Part shown: piece by piece, positions 55,605-61,902 of the stretch
Layout: every line of letters begins with the position of its first letter
Position numbering within the stretch: position 1 is the first letter of the stretch
Origin: Cryobacterium glucosi
Lineage (GTDB): Bacteria; Actinomycetota; Actinomycetes; Actinomycetales; Microbacteriaceae
Length of the DNA stretch: 64,000 bases
NCBI RefSeq assembly: GCF_004402235.1
Contig: NZ_SOFS01000034.1
Coordinates: forward strand, 62,357 to 126,356
Reading direction: 5' to 3'
The notes under the pieces: generated by a model
The model's input: only the letters and a program-made list of their open reading frames with translations
Told to the model about the DNA's origin: nothing
Databases searched by the model: none
Position numbers and translations under genes: made by a program

Positions 55605-55889
55605 ATGACACGCGCATCGAGACGAGGAACCGGCGAACCGGGCGATTCTGACGACAGGCCGTCGGGCGAACACGGCCTCGCGGGCGCCGTGTCCTGGCTG
55701 AATCGCACGCTGCTGCCCTGGATCGGGCCGCCGCCGCTCGGCCCGTATACGACGGAGACGACCGAGCAGAAGCAGGCGGAGCGCGCCGAGGCGACCTGCC
55801 CGATCTGCGGCGAGCTGATGAGCCGGCACGAGATCGACCGCTCGGGCGAACGCACCCAGATCCACCACCCCGCCCCCGCAGCCCCCTGA
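55605..55889 (+). CDS. 94-aa zinc-ribbon-like protein under OhrR-type control, unknown function
   Basis: Basic, Pro-rich small protein. A hydrophobic, aromatic middle (VSWLNRTLLPWIGPPPLGPY) could be a membrane-surface helix; the C-terminus has CPICGELMSRHEIDR and ends IHHPAP, giving C-x2-C plus His residues that could bind one metal. No family recognised. Position next to an OhrR-like gene with shared operators suggests a role in oxidative stress, perhaps thiol- or metal-linked. ATG chosen from -10 spacing; an upstream in-frame start would lie inside the operator. Confidence 0.6.
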   Translation: MTRASRRGTGEPGDSDDRPSGEHGLAGAVSWLNRTLLPWIGPPPLGPYTTETTEQKQAERAEATCPICGELMSRHEIDRSGERTQIHHPAPAAP

Positions 55890-55935
55890 TCCCGCACGCC
55901 GCCCCCGACCCTTCCCCAGAAACGTGCGTACCCTT

Positions 55936-55998
55936 CCGCGAGAGTACGATTTTGGCCCTTAAGACACTGGTTTAAGGGCCAAAAGTACGCTCTCGCGG
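55936..55998. repeat. Intergenic hairpin, family B, copy 3
   Basis: Arms at 55936-55962 and 55972-55998: 9 bp (CCGCGAGAG), a short mismatched internal loop, then 13 bp (TTTTGGCCCTTAA); 9-nt loop. It lies between convergent genes, 46 nt after the CPxC protein stop and 16 nt from the PadR stop. Confidence 0.85.
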
Positions 55999-56014
55999 AC
56001 GGGCGAGGCGGGGG

Positions 56015-56821
56015 TCAGCGGGGCAGGGCGTCCAGGATGCCGGCGCGCACCTCGGCGAGGCGGGCGCGCAGGTCCGAGACGGTCGCGGCGGGCACCCGGG
56101 CGTGCACGGCCTGCTTGCGCAGGTCCGCGCGGAGTTGCTGGCGGAACTCGTTGAGCACGAGATCGGCCTCGTGCAGGGCGCGATTGGACTCGAGGCGACG
56201 GTCCGTCGAGGTGCCCGACGTGGTCCCGGCCGGCGGGGTCTGGCCGCCTGGAGCCGCCGAGCCCGCGCTCGCGCCGGCGGAACCGGCGGTATCCGATGGG
56301 CCGTCCGCGCCCGGGTAGCTCGCACTGGCACTGGCACTGGCATCGGCACCCGCGGCCGTGCCCGGAACGGCGGAACCGGTGGTGGGACTCGAACCCCCAC
56401 GTGCCCGGCCGCCCGCTCCGAAGCCCGCGTCGTCCCTGGCCCGCCTGGCGGCAGCTGCGAGATCGGTGCGCAGGCTCGTCATCGCCGCGGCGACCCCGGA
56501 CCGGACCTCGTCTGCCAGCCGGCGCACCGAGTCGGTGACCTCGTCCTCGAGTGCGTCGAGGTCGCCCCCGCGCGCGAGGAGCTCGGCGCGTCCGGCGTCG
56601 GTGATCTCGTAGACGGTCTTGCGGCCGTCCGTCGACTTCGTGACGAGGCCCTCCTCCTCGAGCTTGGCCAGTCGCGGGTAGATCGTGCCCGCGCTCGGGA
56701 TATACGTGCCGCCGAACCGGTCGCTGAGCGCCTGGATCAGCTCGTAACCGTGCCGCGGCTGCTCGGCGAGCAGGCTCAGCAGGTAGAGCCGCAGACTGCC
56801 GTGGGCGAAGACGGGAGTCAT
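56015..56821 (-). CDS. PadR-family transcriptional regulator with long low-complexity linker
   Basis: 268 aa. The PadR winged helix occupies the first ~90 residues (FAHGSLRLYLLSLLAEQPRHGYELIQ, then IPSAGTIYPRLAKLEEEGLV, TDGRKTVYEITDAGR). A Ser/Ala/Gly-rich linker (~130-205, with ASASASAS) follows, then a helical tail containing EADLVLNEFRQQLRADLRKQAV. The linker is unusual for PadR. It overlaps the preceding DUF4097 gene (ATGA), placing regulator and target in one operon. TATATCGCG repeats upstream of that gene are the likely sites. Confidence 0.85.
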   Translation of the reverse strand: MTPVFAHGSLRLYLLSLLAEQPRHGYELIQALSDRFGGTYIPSAGTIYPRLAKLEEEGLVTKSTDGRKTVYEITDAGRAELLARGGDLDALEDEVTDSVRRLADEVRSGVAAAMTSLRTDLAAAARRARDDAGFGAGGRARGGSSPTTGSAVPGTAAGADASASASASYPGADGPSDTAGSAGASAGSAAPGGQTPPAGTTSGTSTDRRLESNRALHEADLVLNEFRQQLRADLRKQAVHARVPAATVSDLRARLAEVRAGILDALPR

Positions 56822-57720
56822 GCCGAGGCCCCCGTTGCGGTGTCCGCCGGGGCCTCGCCCGGCGCTTCGAACCCGGCGGCTGCGCTCGTGGCGCTCGCCG
56901 GGGCATCCGCCGCCGCGGCCGGACGCCGGACGATCGAGATGTCACCGGAGACGGAGTTCGCGTGCAGTTCGAGCCAGCTGCCCGCGAGCACGCCCGTACT
57001 CGACTCGTAGCCCTTGCCGAGGGTGCCCTTCACGGTCTGGTCGTCGAGCTGGAGGACACCCGAGATGGTGTTGAGGTGGTACTTGATCGGGAGGCCGGCC
57101 TCGACGCGTGCGGTGAGGTTGCCGCTCACGGTGTTCGTGTTGACGGTGTCCGGCGAGCCCTCGAGGTCGAGGAACACGTTGCTCGCGACGCCGTCGACGC
57201 TGAACCGGCGGATGCTGCCGCTCGCGGTGACATCGCCGGAAACGGTGTGCGTGGTGATGTCGCCGGAGTGGTTGCTGACCGAGATCTCGCCGTTGATCGC
57301 GTTGACTTCGATGTCGCCCGTGACGCCGTCGACGACGAGGTCACCGGAGACGGTGTTGAGCTTGAGGTCGCTGCGGAGGCCCGTGATGAGCGCGCCGGCC
57401 GAGACGACGCCGAGCTTGAGGGCGACGTCGCGCGGGACGGTGATGCTCACGTCCGCCCGGGCGCTGCCGCGGAAGGAGGCGAAGACCTCGATGAAGTTGT
57501 CCCAGCGCAGCTGCGGGTGGTCGACCTCGAGGGTGTCTCCGTCGAGGGAGATGCGGAGGTCCTTGCCGCTGACGCTGTGCACCTCGACGCGGGTGAACGG
57601 TTCGTCGTGGCCGATGATGTCGACCTTGCCGCCGATCAGCCCGACCTTGAGCCGGTTGACGAGTTCGACGTCGATCACCCGGGTCTGCCCGGGGGCGACC
57701 AGCCATTTTTCGAGTGCCAT
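56818..57720 (-). CDS. DUF4097 beta-repeat protein
   Basis: 300 aa. Repeated short beta-strand units with NTVSGD or VSGD every ~20 residues (LKLNTVSGDLVVDGVTGDIEVN, ITTHTVSGDVTASGS, VNTNTVSGNLT), the DUF4097 right-handed-helix pattern. No signal peptide, so it seems cytosolic or membrane-attached by partners. DUF4097 proteins often act with regulators or anti-sigma-like systems and may form filaments. ATG 57720 has AAGGAG 8 nt upstream. First gene of a DUF4097-padR operon. Confidence 0.83.
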   Translation of the reverse strand: MALEKWLVAPGQTRVIDVELVNRLKVGLIGGKVDIIGHDEPFTRVEVHSVSGKDLRISLDGDTLEVDHPQLRWDNFIEVFASFRGSARADVSITVPRDVALKLGVVSAGALITGLRSDLKLNTVSGDLVVDGVTGDIEVNAINGEISVSNHSGDITTHTVSGDVTASGSIRRFSVDGVASNVFLDLEGSPDTVNTNTVSGNLTARVEAGLPIKYHLNTISGVLQLDDQTVKGTLGKGYESSTGVLAGSWLELHANSVSGDISIVRRPAAAADAPASATSAAAGFEAPGEAPADTATGASA

Positions 57721-57737
57721 TGTGTGCTCCTTCTGTG

Positions 57738-57756
57738 GGCGTCCGTTGCGGACGCC
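57738..57756 (-). promoter_or_regulatory. Leader hairpin of the DUF4097-padR operon
   Basis: GGCGTCCG-TTG-CGGACGCC, an 8-bp perfect stem with a 3-nt loop, in the 5' leader just before the ribosome-binding site. It may protect the mRNA end or tune translation. Confidence 0.45.
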
Positions 57757-57767
57757 GGAAACTTTTT

Positions 57768-57807
57768 CGCGTTATATCGCGTCTGGTGTGATTCACGATA
57801 TATCGCG
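57768..57807 (-). promoter_or_regulatory. PadR-type operators at the DUF4097-padR promoter
   Basis: TATATCGCG occurs twice (57773-57781 and 57799-57807), 26 bp apart; the second is part of the perfect palindrome CGATATATCG (57796-57805). AT-rich steps of this form are typical PadR binding sites. TATAAC (57776-57771, minus strand) could be the -10 box. Confidence 0.65.
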
Positions 57808-57879
57808 TTTCGGCGGTGCGCAACCCCCGAGCACCTTTCCGGTCGCGGGCGCGGGCGCGCGCGGGCGGGCGGGTGCGCG

Positions 57880-58722
57880 TCAGTAGAGGAAGATCGGCAG
57901 CCAGGCCGGGGTGTGTGCGTGCACGATCACGAGGAAGACGACGAGGTCGAAGAGCAGGTGCACGACGATGACGTAGCCGAGTGACCTGGTCAGCGCGAAG
58001 GTGAAGCCCTGCAGGAGTGCGAAGGGGAAGGTGATCAGCGGGCCCCAGCTGCGGTAGCCGAGTTCCCAGAGGAATGAGGTGAAGATCACCGCCTGGAGCA
58101 GGTTCGCGAGCCAGTCCGGGAAGTGCCGGCGCAGCAGGGCGAACACGGTGCAGATGAAGAAGAGCTCGTCCCAGATTCCGACGAAACCGACGCCGACGAA
58201 GAGCCGCCCGATCTCGTCCGGCGCGGTGACGGTCGGCCAGTTGTGAAAGGCGCCGGAGCGGATGAAATAGGTCGGCAGAATCGCATAGCCGAGCGCGATC
58301 ACGACGACGAGGTACCCGAGCGCTGCGGATGTCCAGGGTCGCCCGGTGCGGATCGGGAACCGGATCGCCCGCTCGCGGTAGAGGTAGCGCGAGACCAGGT
58401 ATGGCAGGAGCACCGCGAGCGTGAGCACGGCACCCATCAGCGCCATGTTCGGGTAGTCGATGTTGGCAGCGAGCGAGATGGTGCTGATCAGGAGCAGGCC
58501 GAGGGCGATGAGGGCGAGGTCACGCGCGAGCGGGCGGTCGATGACGAGGGCCGTCGTGAGGGCGAGTCCGAGAAGCAGGTAGCCCGCGGGGATCGAGACC
58601 GGCGTGTGCAGTCCGAAGAGCAGCACCGCGGACGCAGAGATCAGGGCCGCGGGCACGAGCCGGAGCGCCAGGCGCGCGCGGGGCCGCGCCGCGGCATCCG
58701 TTGCCTCGGTCGTGTCGTGCAT
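57880..58722 (-). CDS. CPBP/Abi-family intramembrane protein with altered first motif
   Basis: 280 aa, about eight transmembrane helices. The CPBP glutamic-protease core is recognisable: motif 1 region GIWDELFFICTVFALLRR, which has Asp-Glu instead of Glu-Glu and lacks the Arg of EExxxR; motif 2 FTSFLWELGYRSW, and the final HLLFDLVVF with His. Loss of the Arg and one Glu raises doubt about proteolysis. The start has an unusual palindrome upstream. Alternative: a CPBP-like membrane scaffold. Confidence 0.7.
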   Translation of the reverse strand: MHDTTEATDAAARPRARLALRLVPAALISASAVLLFGLHTPVSIPAGYLLLGLALTTALVIDRPLARDLALIALGLLLISTISLAANIDYPNMALMGAVLTLAVLLPYLVSRYLYRERAIRFPIRTGRPWTSAALGYLVVVIALGYAILPTYFIRSGAFHNWPTVTAPDEIGRLFVGVGFVGIWDELFFICTVFALLRRHFPDWLANLLQAVIFTSFLWELGYRSWGPLITFPFALLQGFTFALTRSLGYVIVVHLLFDLVVFLVIVHAHTPAWLPIFLY

Positions 58723-58733
58723 GCCACATGGTA

Positions 58734-58748
58734 CCGAATCGGATTCGG
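58734..58748. promoter_or_regulatory. Palindrome upstream of the CPBP gene
   Basis: CCGAATC-G-GATTCGG, 7-bp arms, 12 nt before the CPBP ATG. It would overlap transcription start if that mRNA is leaderless. Confidence 0.4.
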
Positions 58749-58756
58749 GAGCCCGC

Positions 58757-58787
58757 TTGACCTTGACGCAACGTCAAGAATTATCGT
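58757..58787 (+). promoter_or_regulatory. MerR-type promoter with 19-bp spacer and dyad
   Basis: TTGACC (58757-58762), 19-nt spacer, TATCGT (58782-58787). The spacer contains CTTGACG-CAA-CGTCAAG (58762-58778), a perfect dyad. This overlong spacer with a central palindrome is diagnostic of promoters activated by MerR-family proteins, here most likely the gene's own product. Confidence 0.85.
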
Positions 58788-58814
58788 GGAGATCACAACG
58801 GACGGGGACTGAAC

Positions 58815-59603
58815 ATGGACTGGTCGATCCAGGAGATCGCGCGGCTCGCGTCGACGACGAGCCGCACGCTGCGGCACTACGGTGACCTCGGGCTGCTCCC
58901 GCCGAGCCGGATCGGCGCCAACGGCTACCGCTACTACGACGCGGCGGCGCTCGTGCGCCTGCAGCGCATCCTGATGCTGCGCGCCCTCGGGCTCGGGCTG
59001 CCCGCCATTCGCGAGGTGCTCGACCACGAAACGGATGCCGCCCGCGCCCTCGGCGCGCACCTCGCCTGGCTGCGCGGCGAGCGTGACCGCCTCGATCGCC
59101 AGATCGGTTCGGTCGAGGACACCATCACCACCCTGAACAGAAAGGAACAACTCATGGCAGAGAACATGTTCGACGGATTCGATCACACGGAACACAAGGA
59201 GGAGGTCGAGCAGCGCTGGGGAGCCGCGGCCTGGGCGAGCGGCGACTCCTGGTGGCGCGGGATGAGCGCCGCGGAGAAGGCGGCGTGGCAGGAGCGGCAG
59301 GCGCAGCTCCTCGCGGACTGGCGCGCGGCGGCCGCCTTCTCCGGAGCCTCCGGAGCATCGGGCCGGCTCGACCCGGCGGGAGCCGAGGCCCAGGCCCTCG
59401 CGCAGCGGCAGTTCGACTGGTTGCGGGCCATCCCGGGCACCCCCGGCGGCGGGCCGGGCGGTGCGGGACCCTCGAAGGAGTACTTCACGGGCCTCGGCGA
59501 GATGTATGTCTCCGACGAGCGCTTCGCCGCGAACTACGGCGGCCCCGCCGGGGCGGCCTTCGTCCGCGCGGCCCTCCTGGCCTACGCCGACCGCAACCTC
59601 TAG
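58815..59603 (+). CDS. TipA-like MerR regulator with TipAS ligand domain
   Basis: 262 aa. MerR DNA-binding domain (residues 1-70: WSIQEIARLASTTSRTLRHYGDLGLLPPSR, split here as in the family), a coiled-coil dimer helix (~70-112) and a TipAS antibiotic-recognition domain (~114-262: MFDGFDHTEHKEEVEQRWG, and EMYVSDERFAANYG). In Streptomyces TipA such proteins bind thiopeptides and activate their own promoter. A second in-frame ATG at residue 114, with its own ribosome-binding site, would make the ligand domain alone. The stop codon shares the CTAG bases with the convergent YczE stop. Confidence 0.87.
   Translation: MDWSIQEIARLASTTSRTLRHYGDLGLLPPSRIGANGYRYYDAAALVRLQRILMLRALGLGLPAIREVLDHETDAARALGAHLAWLRGERDRLDRQIGSVEDTITTLNRKEQLMAENMFDGFDHTEHKEEVEQRWGAAAWASGDSWWRGMSAAEKAAWQERQAQLLADWRAAAAFSGASGASGRLDPAGAEAQALAQRQFDWLRAIPGTPGGGPGGAGPSKEYFTGLGEMYVSDERFAANYGGPAGAAFVRAALLAYADRNL
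59141..59156 (+). promoter_or_regulatory. Internal ribosome-binding site and start for a TipAS-like short form
   Basis: AAAGGA (59141-59146), 7 nt, in-frame ATG (59154-59156) at the border of the ligand domain, giving a 149-aa protein, close to the size of the independently translated TipAS of Streptomyces. Confidence 0.6.
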
Positions 59604-60223
59604 CGCGCTTCGGCCAGGGTCGAAGCGGGCGAGGGCGTCCGAGGCGCGGGGAGCGGCAGTGCGAGGCGGGGGATGGTCCACTGGCAGAGCGGGCCGACGA
59701 GCGCCGCGAACAGCACGGTCCCGATGCCGACATTGCCGCCGAGCACCCAGCCGAGCGCGAGCACGGTGCCCTCGATGCCGGTGCGCACGATCCAGATCGG
59801 CCAGCCGGTGCGCCGGTGCAGGCCGGTCATCAGGCCGTCGCGGGGTCCGGGGCCGAGGTGCGCCCCGATGTAGAGGCCGGTCGCGACGGCGAGCAGCAGC
59901 ACGCCTGCCGCGAAGAGCAGCGCGCGCAGCCACAGGTCGAGGCCGGCGGGCACCAGCCAGAGGCCGACATCCACCGACGGGCCGACGAGGAGCGCGTTGA
60001 TCACGGTGCCGGCGCCCGGCTTCTGGCGCAGCGGGATCCAGAACAGCAGCACGACGCCGCTCAGGATGACGGTCAGCAGGCCGAACCCGAGGTGGGTGTG
60101 GCCGTCGATGCCCTGGGTGAGCACGTCCCAGGGAGCGACGCCGATCGCGCCGCGCACCATCAGCGCGATCGCGATGCCGTACAGGAAGAGGCCAATAAGC
60201 AGTTGGATGAGACGACGGGTCAT
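59600..60223 (-). CDS. YczE-type membrane protein, partner of a MocR regulator
   Basis: 207 aa, six or seven hydrophobic helices, beginning LIQLLIGLFLYGIAIALMVRG with IGVAPWDVLTQGI, the family's opening. HLGPGPRDGLMTGL in the middle and ALGWVLGGNVGIGTVLFAAL near the end are typical of the YczE/YitT-like group. ATG 60223 chosen; a TTG 9 nt earlier is also in frame. A TTGATA/17 nt/TTGGAT promoter lies just upstream. It is divergent from a MocR-type gene, a known conserved pair in which the regulator controls this membrane protein. Function unknown. Confidence 0.8.
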   Translation of the reverse strand: MTRRLIQLLIGLFLYGIAIALMVRGAIGVAPWDVLTQGIDGHTHLGFGLLTVILSGVVLLFWIPLRQKPGAGTVINALLVGPSVDVGLWLVPAGLDLWLRALLFAAGVLLLAVATGLYIGAHLGPGPRDGLMTGLHRRTGWPIWIVRTGIEGTVLALGWVLGGNVGIGTVLFAALVGPLCQWTIPRLALPLPAPRTPSPASTLAEAR

Positions 60224-60274
60224 GGAAACCAATCCAATTGCACGAGTGGACTGTTATCAAGTAGCCAATCTGTC

Positions 60275-60287
60275 TAGAGTGGCCTCA
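60275..60287 (+). promoter_or_regulatory. Leaderless promoter of the MocR regulator
   Basis: TAGAGT (60275-60280), 6 nt, ATG. Confidence 0.55.
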
Positions 60288-61825
60288 TGTCGGACACCCA
60301 GCTCAGCGCCCGTGCCCTCGAGTCGAAGCTCGGCGAGTGGCGCACCGGCGGGAGTGCCTACCGGGGGCTCGCCGATCGCATCCGCTTGCTCGCCCTCGAC
60401 GGCCGCCTGACCGCCGGCACCCGCCTGCCCGCCGAACGCGAGTTGGGCGTGCGCCTCGGGCTGAGCCGCACGACTGTGACGGCCGCCTACCGCGAGCTGC
60501 GCGCCGCGGGGCTGCTCTCGAGCGTGCGCGGTTCGGGCAGCGTGGTGCGGCTGCCGGGCTCCGGCACGGGCTCCGGCGCGGGCTCCGGCGCGGCGGCCGG
60601 CCCTGGCCCAGGGAGTGCGTCGGGCGACAGCGGCGTCCTCGATCTCAGCAAGGCGACGATGTCGGCCCTCGGCGGGCTGGCGGATGTCGCCGCGCGGGCA
60701 GCAGAGGACCTCTCGCGTCACCTGAACGGTCCGGGCTTCGATCCGGTCGGCATCCCGGAGTTGCGCGCCGCGATCGCCGAACGCTACCGGGTGCGGGGGC
60801 TCCCGACCGACCCGGACCAGATCATGGTGACGATCGGAGCCCAGCACGCGATCTCGCTCCTCGCCCGGGTGTTCGTCAGCCGCGGCGACCGGGTGCTGAT
60901 CGAACAGCCGAGCTACCCGCACGCGGTTGAAGCGCTCAGCGCGGCCGGGGCGCGGCTCGTGCCGGTGAGCGTGACGGCGCGCGCGGGCGACGGCTCGTCC
61001 GGCTGGGACGAGCCCGCCCTGCTCCAGGCCCTCCGGGGCAGCAATCCCGTGCTCGGCTACCTGATGCCCGACTTCCACAACCCGACCGGGCAGACGATGC
61101 CCGCCGAGCAACGGACCCGTGTGATCGAGGCCGCCGCCCGGCAGGGCACGGTCCTCATCGCGGACGAGACCATGGGAGAGCTCAGCATCGACCGGACCGA
61201 CGATTTCATGCCGTTCGCGGCATACGCACAGGGCGAGCCGGGAAATGCGGGAATGAACGGCTATGGAAGCGGATCTGGCGCCGGCGTCCCCGCCACGGTC
61301 GTCACGGTCGGCTCGGTGGGCAAGACCATCTGGGGTGGCCTGCGCATCGGCTGGATCAGGGCGGAGCCCGCGCTGATCCGCCGGCTGGTTGCCGCGCGCA
61401 CGGCAACGGACATGGGCACGCCGATCCTCGAGCAACTCATCGTCACCCGGATGCTCCCGGAGATGCCGGCGATACTCGAGCGCCGCAGCCGCGAGCTCCG
61501 GGCCGGGCGCGACCACCTCGAGGCGCTCCTCGCCGCGCGCTTCCCCGAGTGGACCGTGCCGCACGTCGACGGCGGCCTCACGGCGTGGGTCAACCTCGGG
61601 CGACCCGTGAGCTCCCAGCTCGCGCTCGCCGCGCGCAACCACGGCCTTCTCGTGCCGGCCGGTCCCCGCTTCGGCGTCGACGGCGCCTTCGAGCGCTTCC
61701 TGCGGGTCCCGTTCTGCCACGGGGCGTTCGAGATGGAACGCGCTGTGGACGCACTGGGCCTGGCCTGGGGGACGCTGCTGCGGCACCCGCTGCCCGACAC
61801 CGGGTACCTCGCCGACGTCGTCTGA
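60287..61825 (+). CDS. MocR-family PLP-dependent transcriptional regulator, YczR type
   Basis: 512 aa. N-terminal GntR-like winged helix (residues ~15-85: YRGLADRIRLLALDGRLTAGT, then ELGVRLGLSRTTVTAAYRELRAAGLL) joined by a Gly/Ser-rich linker (~88-115) to an aminotransferase-fold domain (~120-512). The PLP Lys is K346 in TVGSVGKTIWGGLRIGW, and the Asp-Tyr-like PLP contacts YLMPDFHNPTG match. Divergent arrangement with a yczE-like gene is the YczR configuration. It likely senses PLP or an amino-compound adduct. Leaderless start. Confidence 0.88.
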   Translation: MSDTQLSARALESKLGEWRTGGSAYRGLADRIRLLALDGRLTAGTRLPAERELGVRLGLSRTTVTAAYRELRAAGLLSSVRGSGSVVRLPGSGTGSGAGSGAAAGPGPGSASGDSGVLDLSKATMSALGGLADVAARAAEDLSRHLNGPGFDPVGIPELRAAIAERYRVRGLPTDPDQIMVTIGAQHAISLLARVFVSRGDRVLIEQPSYPHAVEALSAAGARLVPVSVTARAGDGSSGWDEPALLQALRGSNPVLGYLMPDFHNPTGQTMPAEQRTRVIEAAARQGTVLIADETMGELSIDRTDDFMPFAAYAQGEPGNAGMNGYGSGSGAGVPATVVTVGSVGKTIWGGLRIGWIRAEPALIRRLVAARTATDMGTPILEQLIVTRMLPEMPAILERRSRELRAGRDHLEALLAARFPEWTVPHVDGGLTAWVNLGRPVSSQLALAARNHGLLVPAGPRFGVDGAFERFLRVPFCHGAFEMERAVDALGLAWGTLLRHPLPDTGYLADVV

Positions 61826-61902
61826 CTCCGAGGCGCCATTCCGCGCCGAACCGGGGGTGCGAAACGCAACACGGGCGTCACACGGCGATGCGATACTGAG
61901 CC

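Noticed and set aside
56376-56405. tRNA-like sequence (GGTTCGAGTCCCACCA on the minus strand)
   Set aside because: It resembles a T-arm and 3' end, but the T-stem does not pair correctly, no D-arm, anticodon arm or acceptor 5' strand lies upstream, and it falls inside the Gly/Ser linker of the PadR gene.
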